DNA of 55,591 nucleotides from Rugamonas violacea (GCF_016461825.1 NZ_JAEMNU010000004.1:36239-91829), one strand, 5' to 3'; shown: positions 29,106 to 38,463, counted from the first letter of the stretch. The notes: generated from the letters alone by a model not told the origin. A program made the numbers and translations.

Positions 29106-30092
29106 ATGGCTTTCATAAAAAAAATCATAGTTAGCGGCATGATCGTTGCAGTGGCGGCGGGTGGCTATTTTGCCTATTGGGCGATGGACCCGATCACCAC
29201 CGAAGAGCCGGCCATCGAATTCGCCATCACCCCCGGCAGCGGCGCCCACGCCGCCGGCCAACAAATCGCCGAGGCCGGCGTGCCGATCGAACCGCTGCTG
29301 TTCAATCTGCTGGCCCGCCTCACCGCCAAGAGCGGCAAGCTGAAGGCCGGCGCCTACGAGCTGAAACCCGGCACCACGCCGCTGCGCCTGATCGAGCAAC
29401 TGGTGCGCGGCGAGTTCGCCCAGGAATCGCTGACCATCATCGAGGGCTGGACCTTCCGCCAGATGCGCCAGGCGATGGCGGCGCACAAGGGCCTCAAGCA
29501 TGATACCGTCGCCCTGTCCGACAAGGAGTTGATGGCGCGCATAACTTCCGAGTATAAATTGCCGGAAGGACTCTTTTTCCCCGACACCTATCTGTTCGCC
29601 AAGGGCGCCAGCGACCTGCAAATCTTCCGCCAGGCGCACAGCATGCTGATCAACCGGCTCAACGAGGCCTGGGCCAAGCGCGACCCGGCGCTGCCCTACA
29701 AAACGCCGTACGAGGCGCTGGTGATGGCCTCCATCGTCGAGAAGGAAACCGGGCAAAAGTCCGAGCGCGGCATGATCGCCGGCGTCTTCGTCAACCGGCT
29801 CAAGCTGGGCATGCTGTTGCAGACCGATCCGACGGTGATCTACGGCATGGGCGCCAGGTACGAGGGCAAGATCCGCAAACGCGACCTGGAAACGGACACC
29901 CCTTACAATACCTACACGCGCAGCGGCCTGCCGCCGACGCCGATCGCCTTGCCGGGTGTGCAGTCGCTGACGGCGGCGCTGGCGCCGGCCAAGACGCCGG
30001 CCCTGTATTTCGTCTCGCGCGGCAACGGCACCAGCCAGTTTTCCGACAATCTGACCGACCACAACCGGGCAGTGAACCAATTCCAACGATAG
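29106..30092 (+). CDS. mltG: Endolytic transglycosylase MltG
   Basis: A 328-residue inner-membrane lytic transglycosylase thought to cleave nascent peptidoglycan and so end glycan strand growth. It has an N-terminal anchor at about 6-25, a LysM-like region ([17 protein letters not shown]), and a YceG domain with SIVEKETG; E212 is the probable catalytic glutamate. [13 protein letters not shown] and [14 protein letters not shown] follow, all typical. The ATG at 29106 follows TTGAGAG. tmk starts 14 bases downstream, making an operon with tmk, holB and pilZ. Confidence 0.95.
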   Translation: MAFIKKIIVSGMIVAVAAGGYFAYWAMDPITTEEPAIEFAITPGSGAHAAGQQIAEAGVPIEPLLFNLLARLTAKSGKLKAGAYELKPGTTPLRLIEQLVRGEFAQESLTIIEGWTFRQMRQAMAAHKGLKHDTVALSDKELMARITSEYKLPEGLFFPDTYLFAKGASDLQIFRQAHSMLINRLNEAWAKRDPALPYKTPYEALVMASIVEKETGQKSERGMIAGVFVNRLKLGMLLQTDPTVIYGMGARYEGKIRKRDLETDTPYNTYTRSGLPPTPIALPGVQSLTAALAPAKTPALYFVSRGNGTSQFSDNLTDHNRAVNQFQR

Positions 30093-30106
30093 GCAATCCA
30101 GTTTTC

Positions 30107-30739
30107 ATGACACAACAACGCGGCAAATTCATCAGCTTCGAAGGCATCGACGGGGCCGGCAAGTCGACCCATATCGGCTTCGTGGCGCAATTCCTGCAAA
30201 CCCAGGGGGGCGTGGCCATGGAGCTGGTCACCACCCGCGAGCCGGGCGGCACGCCGCTGGGCGAAAAGCTGCGCGACCTGCTGCTGCACGAAAAGATGCA
30301 CCTGGAAACCGAGGCGCTGCTGATGTTCGCCAGCCGCCGCGAGCACATCGCCCAGGTGATCGAGCCGGCGTTGGCGCGCGGCGCCTGGGTCATCTCCGAC
30401 CGCTTCACCGACGCCAGCTTCGCCTACCAGGGCGGCGGCCGCGGCATGGACCGCGCCAAGATGGAGGCGCTGGAGCAGTGGGTCCACCCGCATCTGCAGC
30501 CCGACCTGACCTTCCTGTTCGACCTGCCGCTGGAAGTGGCCCGCGCCCGCCTCGACGCCACCCGCTCGCTCGACAAGTTCGAGCAGGAGCAGGCCGACTT
30601 CTTCGCCGCCACGCGGCAGGAATACCTGCGCCGCGCCGCCCAGTTCCCGCAACGTTTCCGCGTCATCGACTCGACCCAGGACATCGCCGCGATCCAGTTG
30701 CAGTTGAGCGGGATTCTGCAAGCGGAACTTTCAGCATAG
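30107..30739 (+). CDS. tmk: Thymidylate kinase
   Basis: A 210-residue dTMP kinase that phosphorylates dTMP to dTDP for DNA synthesis. Walker [10 protein letters not shown] is at 13-21. [14 protein letters not shown] (the DR-like lid and substrate region) and [16 protein letters not shown] (thymidine-binding) are all present. The length matches the family. It lies between mltG and holB with short gaps, as in many proteobacteria. Confidence 0.97.
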   Translation: MTQQRGKFISFEGIDGAGKSTHIGFVAQFLQTQGGVAMELVTTREPGGTPLGEKLRDLLLHEKMHLETEALLMFASRREHIAQVIEPALARGAWVISDRFTDASFAYQGGGRGMDRAKMEALEQWVHPHLQPDLTFLFDLPLEVARARLDATRSLDKFEQEQADFFAATRQEYLRRAAQFPQRFRVIDSTQDIAAIQLQLSGILQAELSA

Positions 30740-30749
30740 AATACTACTG

Positions 30750-31787
30750 ATGAGCAATTCAATTTATCCTTGGCAAGAATCGTCCTGGCAGCAGCTGCAA
30801 CTGCTGCGCCAGCGCATGCCGCACGCCATCCTGTTCCATGGCGCCGCCGGGATAGGCAAGTCAGACTTCATCGAACGCTTCGCTCAGGGCCTGCTGTGCG
30901 AGGCCGTGCTGCCCACCGGCCACGCTTGCGGCCAGTGCGCCTCCTGCGGCTGGTTCACCCAGCACAACCATCCCGACTACCGCCGCGTGCGCCCCGAGGC
31001 GCTGGAGGACGAACCGCCGGCCGACGGCGAGGAGGGCGGCGACGCCGAGGCCAAGAAGACCGCCAAATCGACCAAGGCGCCGTCGAACGAGATCAAGATC
31101 GAGCAGATCCGCAATCTGGCCGATTTCATGAACATCTCCACCCACCGCCAAGGCTTGCGGGTGGTGGTGCTGTATCCGGCCGAGGCGCTCAACATGCCGG
31201 CCTCGAACGCGCTGCTGAAAACCTTGGAGGAGCCGCCGCCGGGCACCGTCTTCCTGCTCGCCTCGAACAGCCTGGACCGGCTGCTGCCGACCATCCTGTC
31301 GCGTTGCCGCAAGTTCGCCCTGCCGATGCCCAGCCACGCCGAGGCGCTGGCCTGGCTCAAGGCGCAGGGCGTGGCCGACGCCGACAGCTGGCTGCGCGAG
31401 CAAGGCGGCGCGCCGCTGGCGGCGATGGCCCAGGCCGAGACGGGCAACCGCGACGACATGGACGCGTTGTTGCAGTTGCTGGCCCACCCGAGCATCGAAG
31501 GCGCGCTGAAAACGGCGGAAAAACTGCAAAAAGTGCCCCTGTCGGCGCAAGTTTCCTGGATGCAGCGCTGGCTTTACGACCTGTTTTCCTACAAACTGGC
31601 AGGCAGCGTGCGCTATTACCCCCGTTACCAGCGCGAGCTGGCCAGCCTGGCCGACAAGATCCATATCAGCCGCCTGCTGGCCGCCATCAAGAGCGGCAAC
31701 GAGCGTCGCGCCACGGCCGACCACCCCTTGTCGCCCAAGTTGTTCATCGAAGACATGCTGCTCGACTACACGGCCTGCTGCGCCTGA
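30750..31787 (+). CDS. holB: DNA polymerase III subunit delta'
   Basis: A 345-residue clamp-loader subunit. A P-loop-like GAAGIGKSD (31-39) is followed by a zinc module with C50, C60, C63 and C66. The sensor region LLASNSLDRLLPTILSRCRKF is intact. A charged, low-complexity insert (about 88-108, rich in Glu, Lys and Ala) separates the zinc module from NEIKIEQIRNL. The C-terminal collar domain is present. It begins 10 bases after tmk; pilZ begins 10 bases after it. Confidence 0.95.
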   Translation: MSNSIYPWQESSWQQLQLLRQRMPHAILFHGAAGIGKSDFIERFAQGLLCEAVLPTGHACGQCASCGWFTQHNHPDYRRVRPEALEDEPPADGEEGGDAEAKKTAKSTKAPSNEIKIEQIRNLADFMNISTHRQGLRVVVLYPAEALNMPASNALLKTLEEPPPGTVFLLASNSLDRLLPTILSRCRKFALPMPSHAEALAWLKAQGVADADSWLREQGGAPLAAMAQAETGNRDDMDALLQLLAHPSIEGALKTAEKLQKVPLSAQVSWMQRWLYDLFSYKLAGSVRYYPRYQRELASLADKIHISRLLAAIKSGNERRATADHPLSPKLFIEDMLLDYTACCA

Positions 31788-31797
31788 AAGGGACGAC

Positions 31798-32175
31798 ATG
31801 AGCGCCAGCCCCTCCGACCCGATCACCGCGCCCGTGGCGCGGCCGACGGTGCTGTCGCTGGCGATCAAGGAAAAGGCCGCGCTGTACGCCGCCTACATGC
31901 CGTTTTTGAAGAACGGCGGCATGTTCGTTCCGACCCAGAAGCCCTACAAGATCGGCGACGAAATCTATCTGATCCTGGCGCTGATGGACGACGTCAACAA
32001 ATACCCGATCGCCGGCAAGGTCGCCTGGATCACGCCACCCGGCGCGCACAACAACAAGGCGCAGGGTATCGGCGTGCATTTCCCCGACGACGACAGCGGC
32101 ATCCGCACCCGGCTGCGCATCGAGGAGATCCTCGGCGCCGCGCTGCGTTCCTCCCGGGCTACCCACACCCTGTAG
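31798..32175 (+). CDS. pilZ: PilZ domain protein (type IV pilus PilZ)
   Basis: A 125-residue protein that looks like Pseudomonas PilZ over its whole length: VLSLAIKEKAALYAAYMPF, KNGGMFVP, GKVAWITPPGA and GIGVHF. The arginines needed for cyclic-di-GMP binding in other PilZ domains are missing, as in the founding member, which acts in pilus assembly through protein contacts. The position directly after holB is the classical one. In many relatives tatD follows next; here three unrelated genes intervene. Confidence 0.92.
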   Translation: MSASPSDPITAPVARPTVLSLAIKEKAALYAAYMPFLKNGGMFVPTQKPYKIGDEIYLILALMDDVNKYPIAGKVAWITPPGAHNNKAQGIGVHFPDDDSGIRTRLRIEEILGAALRSSRATHTL

Positions 32176-32223
32176 CCGTTCTCCGCCCGACCCCACTTCT
32201 TCTTTCCCGCATTTTCCGCCTAT

Positions 32224-32739
32224 ATGACCGCTTTCCGCCACCGCAACGCCACGCTCGACGACCTGCCCACCATCGTCGCCATTTACAACAGCACCGTCGC
32301 CTCGCGCGAAGTCACCGCCGACACCGAGCCGGTCTCGCTCGAATCGCGCCTGGCCTGGTTCCACGAGCACACGCCGGAACGCCGCCCGCTGTGGATCATC
32401 GAGGCCGACGACGACGCGGCCGCGCCGACAACGCTGGGCTGGATTTCCTATTCGAACTTCTACGGCCGCCCGGCCTACTCGGGCACGGCGGAAATTTCCG
32501 TCTACATCGCCGAGGTCGCGCGCGGCAAGGGCATCGGCCGCTACTGCCTGGAGCAGGCGATCGCCCACGCGCCCAGCATCCAGGTGCACACCTTGCTCGG
32601 CTTTATCTTCGGCCATAACGCGCCCAGCCTGGGCCTGTTCAGCAAGTACGGCTTCGCCACCTGGGCCAATCTGCCCAAGGTGGCCAACCTGGACGGCATC
32701 GAGCGCGACCTCATCATCCTGGGCAAGCGCGTCGCCTGA
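32224..32739 (+). CDS. GNAT N-acetyltransferase, phosphinothricin acetyltransferase-like
   Basis: A 171-residue acetyltransferase. FRHRNATLDDLPTIVAIYN at the start, GTAEISVYIAEVARGKGIG at the acetyl-CoA site and NAPSLGLFSKYGF near the end follow the Pat/YncA pattern. Members acetylate phosphinothricin, methionine sulfoximine or unknown amines; the substrate is unknown here. It is 48 bases after pilZ and converges on the TerB-like gene with only 15 bases between the stops. Confidence 0.88.
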   Translation: MTAFRHRNATLDDLPTIVAIYNSTVASREVTADTEPVSLESRLAWFHEHTPERRPLWIIEADDDAAAPTTLGWISYSNFYGRPAYSGTAEISVYIAEVARGKGIGRYCLEQAIAHAPSIQVHTLLGFIFGHNAPSLGLFSKYGFATWANLPKVANLDGIERDLIILGKRVA

Positions 32740-32754
32740 GTTCGCCTTCCGGCC

Positions 32755-33165
32755 TTAAGCCGAGCGGCGTGGCCGGTCGCTGAAGTTCGATTCGGCCGAC
32801 CACACCGTGTTGGCGCGCGACAAGAGGATCGCCTCGGCGTCGGCCAGCCAACCGTCGGCGTCGGCGATGCGCCACATCGCCTGCAGCAGATGGCGGCGCA
32901 GATCGGGTTCGCGGATCTCGTCGAGCAGGCTGTCGATCAGCGCCTGGTCCAGTTGCACGGCGCCATGGACGACGGTTTGCAGCATGTCGTCGCACAAGTC
33001 CTGCAACAACTGCTCGAAGCCGGCCACGTCGAGCGCGATGTAGGGCAGGATCTTGCTGCGCTCCAGCGCCCGCAGTTCGGACGGCGTCAAATTTCCGTCG
33101 ACCACCATCGCCAGCGCAAGAATCCGTCCCGCCGCTTGTGGACTGTTTGTTTGGTATGCGCGCAT
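32755..33165 (-). CDS. TerB-like tellurite resistance family protein
   Basis: A 136-residue all-helical protein. LALAMVVDGNLTPSELRALE near the N-terminus and MWRIADADGWLADAEAILL near the C-terminus resemble the paired acidic metal-binding helices of TerB-like domains. The role is unknown; TerB proteins are linked to stress or tellurite tolerance. It is divergent from nhaR across 122 bases, so they might share control. Confidence 0.65.
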   Translation of the reverse strand: MRAYQTNSPQAAGRILALAMVVDGNLTPSELRALERSKILPYIALDVAGFEQLLQDLCDDMLQTVVHGAVQLDQALIDSLLDEIREPDLRRHLLQAMWRIADADGWLADAEAILLSRANTVWSAESNFSDRPRRSA

Positions 33166-33287
33166 TGCCGCTACTCCCTTGAAAAGTTTTCGTCGAAACC
33201 GACGGAAAACAGTCTAAGCCCAAGCGCCGCAAAAGAATAATCGATTAATATTGCACAATACATCGATTTTTTGGAGCTATCGGCGGC

Positions 33288-34187
33288 ATGTCCTCACTCA
33301 ACTACAAGCACTTGCGCTACTTCTGGATGGTCGCCAAGGCGGGCAGCATCGCCCGCGCGGCGCAGCAGTTGCATCTGACGCCGCAGTCGATTTCCGGCCA
33401 GTTGAGCGAGTTCGCCGACACGCTCGGCGTCGAGCTGTTCCGCCGCAGCGGCCGCAACCTGGAGTTGACCGACACCGGCCGCAGCATCCTGCGCCACGCC
33501 GAGGATATCTTCAAGGCCGGCGACGAGTTGCTCGACATCGTGCGCGACCAGTCGCCGACGGCGACCATGTCCTTCCGCGTCGGCTGCGCCGATTCGGTGT
33601 CGAAAACCATCGCCTGCCGCCTGGTGCAACCGGCGCTGGCGATGGCCGAAGCGCCCCGGCTGATCTGTCGCGAAGGCCGCCTGGCCAGCCTGCTGGCCGA
33701 TCTGGCGGTGCACCGGCTCGACATGATCATCGCCGACCGGCCCATGCCCAGCCACCTGAGCGTGCGCGGCTACAACCACCTGCTGGGCGAAAGCGGCCTG
33801 ACCGTGTTCGCCAGCGCCGCGCTGGCGGCCGGCCTGGTCGGCGACTTCCCCGCCTGCCTGCACCGGGCGCCGATCCTGTTGCCGGGCGAGGACTTCGCCA
33901 TCCGCCACCGACTGCTGGCCTGGCTCGAAAGCCATGCGCTGCGGCCCCGCGTGGTCGGCGAGTTCGACGACAGCGCGATGATGAAGGCCTTCGGCCAATC
34001 CGGCGCCGGCCTGTTTTTCGCGCCCAGCGTGATCGCCGCCCATGTCTGCGCGCAATACGGCGTCGTCCAGTTGGGCGTGGTGCCGACCTTGCTGGAACAG
34101 GTCTACGCCATCACCACGGAACGGCGCATGAGCCATCCGGCCACGCTGGCGATCAGCCAGGCGGCGCGACGCGAGGTGTTCGTCTAG
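33288..34187 (+). CDS. nhaR: LysR-family activator NhaR
   Basis: A 299-residue LysR regulator whose N-terminus (SSLNYKHLRYFWMVAKAGSI, AAQQLHLTPQSISGQ) follows E. coli NhaR, the sodium-responsive activator of the antiporter nhaA. The effector domain covers about 90-299. No nhaA lies nearby, so the target is unknown. A TTGGAGC site precedes the ATG. The TerB-like gene is divergent. Confidence 0.88.
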   Translation: MSSLNYKHLRYFWMVAKAGSIARAAQQLHLTPQSISGQLSEFADTLGVELFRRSGRNLELTDTGRSILRHAEDIFKAGDELLDIVRDQSPTATMSFRVGCADSVSKTIACRLVQPALAMAEAPRLICREGRLASLLADLAVHRLDMIIADRPMPSHLSVRGYNHLLGESGLTVFASAALAAGLVGDFPACLHRAPILLPGEDFAIRHRLLAWLESHALRPRVVGEFDDSAMMKAFGQSGAGLFFAPSVIAAHVCAQYGVVQLGVVPTLLEQVYAITTERRMSHPATLAISQAARREVFV

Positions 34188-34292
34188 CGCGGGCGGCGGG
34201 CTGGCCGATGGCAGCGAAATCAATCGGGCCGGCGAGAGCACCCTGGCCAGGGCGACCAGCGTCGGCGGCCCGTCGCAGGGTACAATTACGCC

Positions 34293-35072
34293 ATGTATAT
34301 CGATTCCCATTGCCATATCAATTTCCCCGAGCTGGCCGCTCGCATGCCCGAGATCCTGGCCAAGATGGCCGACAACCAGGTCAGCCACGCGCTGTGCGTG
34401 TCGGTCGACCTGCCGGACTTTCCACAGGTGCTGGCCCTGGCCGAGCAGTATCCGCACATCTACGCCTCGGTCGGCGTGCATCCCGACTACGAGGACACGC
34501 CGGAGCCGACGGTGGAGCAGTTGGTGCAGCTGTCCGACCACAAGAAGATCATCGCCATCGGCGAGACCGGGCTCGACTATTTCCGTCTGACGGGCGACCT
34601 GGAGTGGCAGCGCGAGCGCTTCCGAACTCACATCAAAGCTTCAAGAATCACTCGTAAGCCCTTGATTATCCACACCCGCGCCGCCAGTGAAGACACTATC
34701 CGCATCATGCGCGAAGAGGGCGCCGGCACCGAGGCGGGCGGCGTGGCCGGCGTCATGCATTGCTTCACCGAATCGCTGGAGGTGGCCCGCGCGGCCATCG
34801 ACATGGGCTTCTACATCTCCTTCTCCGGCATCGTGACCTTCAAGAGCGCCAAGGACTTGCAGGCGGTGGCGCTGGAACTGCCGCTCGAGCGCATCCTGAT
34901 CGAAACCGATTCGCCGTATCTGGCGCCGATGCCGCATCGGGGCAAGATGAACGAGCCCGGTTTCGTGGCCCACGTCGGCGAGTACATCGCCAAGCTCAAG
35001 GGTATTCCCGTGGAGCAGGTGGCGCAGCAGACGTCGGACAATTTTTTCAAACTATTCAACGTGGTACGCTAA
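34293..35072 (+). CDS. TatD family metal-dependent hydrolase
   Basis: A 259-residue TIM-barrel DNase of the TatD/YcfH type. Metal ligands are visible: H6 and H8 in DSHCHIN, the glutamate in IGETGLDYF, a histidine in LIIHTRAASED, a histidine in MHCFTES and the aspartate in ETDSPYLAP. It ends seven bases before the ankyrin gene. In related genomes it normally follows holB-pilZ, so this is the displaced end of that conserved block. Confidence 0.94.
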   Translation: MYIDSHCHINFPELAARMPEILAKMADNQVSHALCVSVDLPDFPQVLALAEQYPHIYASVGVHPDYEDTPEPTVEQLVQLSDHKKIIAIGETGLDYFRLTGDLEWQRERFRTHIKASRITRKPLIIHTRAASEDTIRIMREEGAGTEAGGVAGVMHCFTESLEVARAAIDMGFYISFSGIVTFKSAKDLQAVALELPLERILIETDSPYLAPMPHRGKMNEPGFVAHVGEYIAKLKGIPVEQVAQQTSDNFFKLFNVVR

Positions 35073-35079
35073 TTTCCTC

Positions 35080-35778
35080 ATGTCGAATCTCAACAAATTG
35101 TTTGCCCCCAAGCGACGCCTCCTGATGGCCGCCCTGGCCGCCGGCTTGCTGGCCGGCCACGCCGGTCTGGCCATGGCCGATGCGGCCGAGGACGCCGTCG
35201 ATTACTTCCGCGCCGTCCAGCTCGACAACGTCGGCGTCATCCGCCGCGTGCTGGCCAAGGGGCTCGATCCCAATATCCGCGAGCCGGAGCGGGGCGAGAC
35301 CGGCCTCATCGTGGCCATGCGCTACGAGGCGAAGGACACGCTCAAATTGCTGCTGGCCCAGCCCGGCATCGACCTGGATGCAAAGGCGCCCAACGGCAAC
35401 ACCGCGCTGATGATGGCGGCCTTCCGCCAGAACAAGCCGGCCGTGCTGACCCTGATCGGCGCCGGCGCCAGCATCAACCAGTCCGGCTGGACCGCCCTGC
35501 ATTACGCGGCGGCGGCCGGCAGCATCGACATCAGCAATCTCTTGCTGGACCGCCAGGCCCAGATCGACGCCATGTCGCCTTCCGGCATGACGCCCTTGAT
35601 GCTGGCCGCGCGCGAGGGTCAGGAAGAGGTGGTCAAGCTGCTGCTGGCGCGCGGCGCCGACGCCACCTTGAAGGACGGCGGCTTCCACCTCACCGCCGCC
35701 GAGTTCGCCATCAAGGCGGACAAGCCCTGGATCGCCAAGGCCATCCAGGCGCATCTGGCGGCCCGGCCCACGCGCTGA
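35080..35778 (+). CDS. Secreted ankyrin-repeat protein
   Basis: A 232-residue protein with a signal peptide (LLMAALAAGLLAGHAGLAMA, cleavage around residue 34). Five or so ankyrin repeats are recognisable by GETGLIVAMRY, GNTALMMAAF, GWTALHYAAAAG and GMTPLMLAAREG. It is a periplasmic protein-interaction module of unknown partner. It follows tatD by seven bases, a common pairing in Burkholderiales. Confidence 0.88.
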   Translation: MSNLNKLFAPKRRLLMAALAAGLLAGHAGLAMADAAEDAVDYFRAVQLDNVGVIRRVLAKGLDPNIREPERGETGLIVAMRYEAKDTLKLLLAQPGIDLDAKAPNGNTALMMAAFRQNKPAVLTLIGAGASINQSGWTALHYAAAAGSIDISNLLLDRQAQIDAMSPSGMTPLMLAAREGQEEVVKLLLARGADATLKDGGFHLTAAEFAIKADKPWIAKAIQAHLAARPTR

Positions 35779-35792
35779 ATTGCATCGCTGCA

Positions 35793-35815
35793 AGCCCGCG
35801 AACTGGCGGGTGTTT
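35793..35815 (+). terminator. Weak terminator-like hairpin
   Basis: CCCGC-gaactg-GCGGG followed by TGTTT lies 17 bases after the ankyrin gene stop. The stem is short and the T-run imperfect. Confidence 0.35.
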
Positions 35816-35909
35816 CCCGCTTACCTCGCTGTTTGGCCGTTCAACAATGTTAACGATAATGGTTGCGTCGTATTGATTCCTCCATGCAATGCGTTAACCA
35901 AGGATACCC

Positions 35910-36833
35910 ATGCTGAACGAACGCGAGATTGAGAGCTGCTACCTGGGGCAGTTCATTCCAGTCCACTACCATCACAATATGTTGATGGACCAAAACCGCA
36001 TGCACGGTTTCAAATCGGCCATCGACTACGCCGTCAAGCCGGGCGCCAAGGTGTTGGAGCTAGGCGGCGGCACCGGCGTGCTGTCCTGGTTCGCGGCGGC
36101 CAAGGCGGACAAGGTCTACTGTGTCGAGTTCAATCCGGACATGGTCAAGGAGGCCCGCAAGATGCTCGCCCTCAATCCGAACGGCGAAAAAGTGGAAGTG
36201 GTGCACGCCGACGCCTTCGAATACCTGCCGCCCGAGCCGGTCGATGTGGTCATCTGCGAGATGATCCACGTCGCCATGCTGCGCGAGAAGCAGGTCGAGG
36301 TGATCGAATCGTTCAAGCGCCGCTATCTGGAGCGCTTCGGCGGCCCGCTGCCGATCTTCCTGCCCGAGGCGGTCATCATGGCGGTGCAGCCGCTGCAACA
36401 GGAATACGATTTCGAGGGCTTCTACGCCCCCATCGTGCAATTCCAGGAAACCGGCATGATCTATTCTGGCACGCAGGAGATGGCGCCGCCGGCGGTCTAC
36501 AGCATCATCGACTTCAACCAGCCCAACGAGCTGAGCTACAGCTGGGAAGGCAAGTTCATCGTCGAGCGCGACGGCCAGATCAACGCCATGCGCTTCGTCA
36601 CCAAGAACATTCTGGCCGTGGTGCCGGAGCGCTCCAGCACCATCGACTGGTTGAACCACTACATGACCTTGCCCTTGGCCAGCGCGGTCAAGGTCAGCGA
36701 GGGCGACGTGTTGCAGGTCAGCTTCCAGTACCGCGCCGGCGGCTCGATCCCGTCGTTGCAGGCGTCGCTGCGGGTCGACGTCCTGTACGAGGCCGCCTTG
36801 CAACCGCAGCAATACGTGCCGGCCTTCGCTTAA
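35910..36833 (+). CDS. PRMT-like class I SAM-dependent methyltransferase
   Basis: A 307-residue methyltransferase that has the hallmarks of protein arginine methyltransferases. YHHNMLMDQNRMHGF (20-34) mirrors the N-terminal motif of PRMT1 (HEEMLKDEVRT). Motif I is VLELGGGTG (48-56), with the ribose-binding glutamate in CVEFNPD (E73). Two glutamates, E117 (VICEMIH) and E126 (MLREKQ), are nine residues apart, exactly the spacing of the PRMT double-E loop. The C-terminal half (about 145-307) is beta-barrel-like with DWLNHYM in the place of the THW loop and a following VKVSEGDVLQVSFQY. The target is unknown. A small unknown gene follows after 138 bases. Confidence 0.8.
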   Translation: MLNEREIESCYLGQFIPVHYHHNMLMDQNRMHGFKSAIDYAVKPGAKVLELGGGTGVLSWFAAAKADKVYCVEFNPDMVKEARKMLALNPNGEKVEVVHADAFEYLPPEPVDVVICEMIHVAMLREKQVEVIESFKRRYLERFGGPLPIFLPEAVIMAVQPLQQEYDFEGFYAPIVQFQETGMIYSGTQEMAPPAVYSIIDFNQPNELSYSWEGKFIVERDGQINAMRFVTKNILAVVPERSSTIDWLNHYMTLPLASAVKVSEGDVLQVSFQYRAGGSIPSLQASLRVDVLYEAALQPQQYVPAFA

Positions 36834-36865
36834 TTTACATTGGCACGAAGGTAATATTTCCCAGC

Positions 36866-36889
36866 GCCCGCCGTCGATCGATGGCGGGC
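36866..36889 (+). other. Hairpin after the PRMT-like gene
   Basis: GCCCGCC and GGCGGGC flank a ten-base loop (GTCGATCGAT), 32 bases after the stop. There is no T-run, so it may stabilise the transcript end instead of terminating. Confidence 0.4.
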
Positions 36890-36971
36890 CGCGTCGAAAA
36901 AGCTTCCACCTCGGGCGTTGCGCAGCGTATATTTCGTCTTTTACACTTATCACCGATTAGACGGCATTTAT

Positions 36972-37217
36972 ATGGAACAGAACGACCAGCGTTACCTCGT
37001 GCAACAAAACAAAGTCAGCGATGCGAGCAAGCCGCCCGTGTTTGCCAAGGTCATGCGCAGCAAGGAGGGCGTGTTTGAGGGCGTCTCCTTCATCAAATCG
37101 AAGGAAAAGGCGACCGTGATGACCGTCGCCGAAGCCAACGAGGCGATCGCATGGGCCGGCAAGAAGAAGTCCAACGCCCACGAGTACGTCACCAAGATCA
37201 TTTGCCTGGGGCAGTAA
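36972..37217 (+). CDS. Small hypothetical protein downstream of PRMT-like gene
   Basis: An 81-residue soluble protein, not recognised. It begins MEQNDQRYLVQQNKVSD, with charged segments such as KSKEKATV and AGKKKSNAHEYV. The ATG at 36972 is chosen because upstream in-frame sites are GTG/TTG without a ribosome site. It is in the same direction as the methyltransferase, with a hairpin in between, so co-transcription is possible but not assured. It contains no Arg/Gly-rich tail that would mark it as the methylation target. Confidence 0.6.
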   Translation: MEQNDQRYLVQQNKVSDASKPPVFAKVMRSKEGVFEGVSFIKSKEKATVMTVAEANEAIAWAGKKKSNAHEYVTKIICLGQ

Positions 37218-37254
37218 TTCTGTTTTAAAAGCACTTCGAGTACGCCCGAGTTTG

Positions 37255-37355
37255 TCGTTCCCGCGCAGGCGGGAATCCATGCGCCGCATGACTTCCCCCT
37301 ATACGCCGCAATCTATCTAGCACCGCATGGATTCCCACGTGCGTGGGAACGACGG
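37255..37355. repeat. TCGTTCC-type inverted repeat element
   Basis: The left arm TCGTTCCCGCGCAGGCGGGA and the right arm TCCCACGTGCGTGGGAACGA enclose about 60 bases. It lies in the 290-base gap between the small hypothetical gene and the convergent LysR gene. The rest of that gap (37356-37507) shows nothing recognisable. Confidence 0.8.
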
Positions 37356-37507
37356 GCTTGCCGATATGCCGTCAAGTCAATCCGCCGCAGCGCCATGCCG
37401 CGCCGATCAACGCGCGGCCGCCGGCGCCGCCCGCCACAGCTCCCCAGTCACAGCTCTTCAAACACAGCCCGGCCGTCCAGGCCGCAGTCCACTCCCCGCA
37501 AACCAGT

Positions 37508-38413
37508 TTAGTCCTCGTCCAGCACCTGGTAGCGCAGCGCCAGATAGTCGATCAAGGCCCGCACCGACGGCAATTGTCCACGCCGCGAGGGATACACGAC
37601 GTGGATGATTTCCCGTCGCGGCGCCCAGTCCGGAATCACACAGACCAGCGAGCCGTCGGCCAGTTGTTCGCGCATCATCATGGTCGGTAGTTGCACCACG
37701 CCGATGCCGGCCACCGCCGCGCTGCGCAGGGCGATCATGTCGTTGCAGATCATCCTGGGCGTGTGGTGCAGGTCGGCGCGCGCGCCGTCGGGACCGAACA
37801 ACTTCCAGATATGCGCATCGCTCGGCGTCCCCAGACCCAGGCTGGGCCAGTCGGCCAGATCGGCCGGCGCCGCCGGCACGCCGTGCCTGCTCAGCAAGCC
37901 GGGACTGGCCACCAGACACTGGCTGCGGTCGGCCAGGATGCGCATGATGAGTTCGCTGTCCTGCAACGGCGGCGGACGCACGCGGATGGCCACGTCGAGC
38001 GCCTCGGCGATCACGTCGACGCGGCGGTTGGTGGCCTCCAGTTGCACCGTCACATGGGGATGGCTGGCCATGAAGTCGGCCAGCATGGCGGCCACGTTGG
38101 CCTGCAGCAGGGCGATCGGACAGCTCAGGCGGACCAGGCCGCGCGGTTCGGCGCGCGTCAGCTCGATGGCCTCCTGGGCGGCGTCGGCCTCGACCAGCAT
38201 GGCCTTGCAGTGCTCGTAATAGGTCAGGCCGATCTCGGTGACCGAGAAGCGCCGCGTCGAACGCTGGATCAGCCGCACGCCGAGGCGCTCTTCCAGCATG
38301 CCGATGTGCCGGCTCAGCTTGGACTTGGGCATGCCCAAGGCGCGTCCGGCCGGTGCGAAGCCGGCGTGGTCGACCACGTGGACATAGTAAAAGAGGTCGT
38401 TTAAATCTTGCAT
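37508..38413 (-). CDS. LysR-family transcriptional regulator
   Basis: A 301-residue regulator with an N-terminal winged helix-turn-helix (about 1-60: DHAGFAPAGRALGMPKSKLS) and a substrate-binding domain (about 90-295). It is in the group of LysR proteins next to pirin and ycaC genes. The ATG at 38413 has GAAGG before it; a GTG six codons upstream is an alternative. It is divergent from the pirin gene across 122 bases and most likely controls it and ycaC (inference from gene order). Confidence 0.9.
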   Translation of the reverse strand: MQDLNDLFYYVHVVDHAGFAPAGRALGMPKSKLSRHIGMLEERLGVRLIQRSTRRFSVTEIGLTYYEHCKAMLVEADAAQEAIELTRAEPRGLVRLSCPIALLQANVAAMLADFMASHPHVTVQLEATNRRVDVIAEALDVAIRVRPPPLQDSELIMRILADRSQCLVASPGLLSRHGVPAAPADLADWPSLGLGTPSDAHIWKLFGPDGARADLHHTPRMICNDMIALRSAAVAGIGVVQLPTMMMREQLADGSLVCVIPDWAPRREIIHVVYPSRRGQLPSVRALIDYLALRYQVLDED

Positions 38414-38463
38414 GCCGCCTTCATCGTTCACAAAATAGGACTCTGAAGGTAAATCTTACCCAC

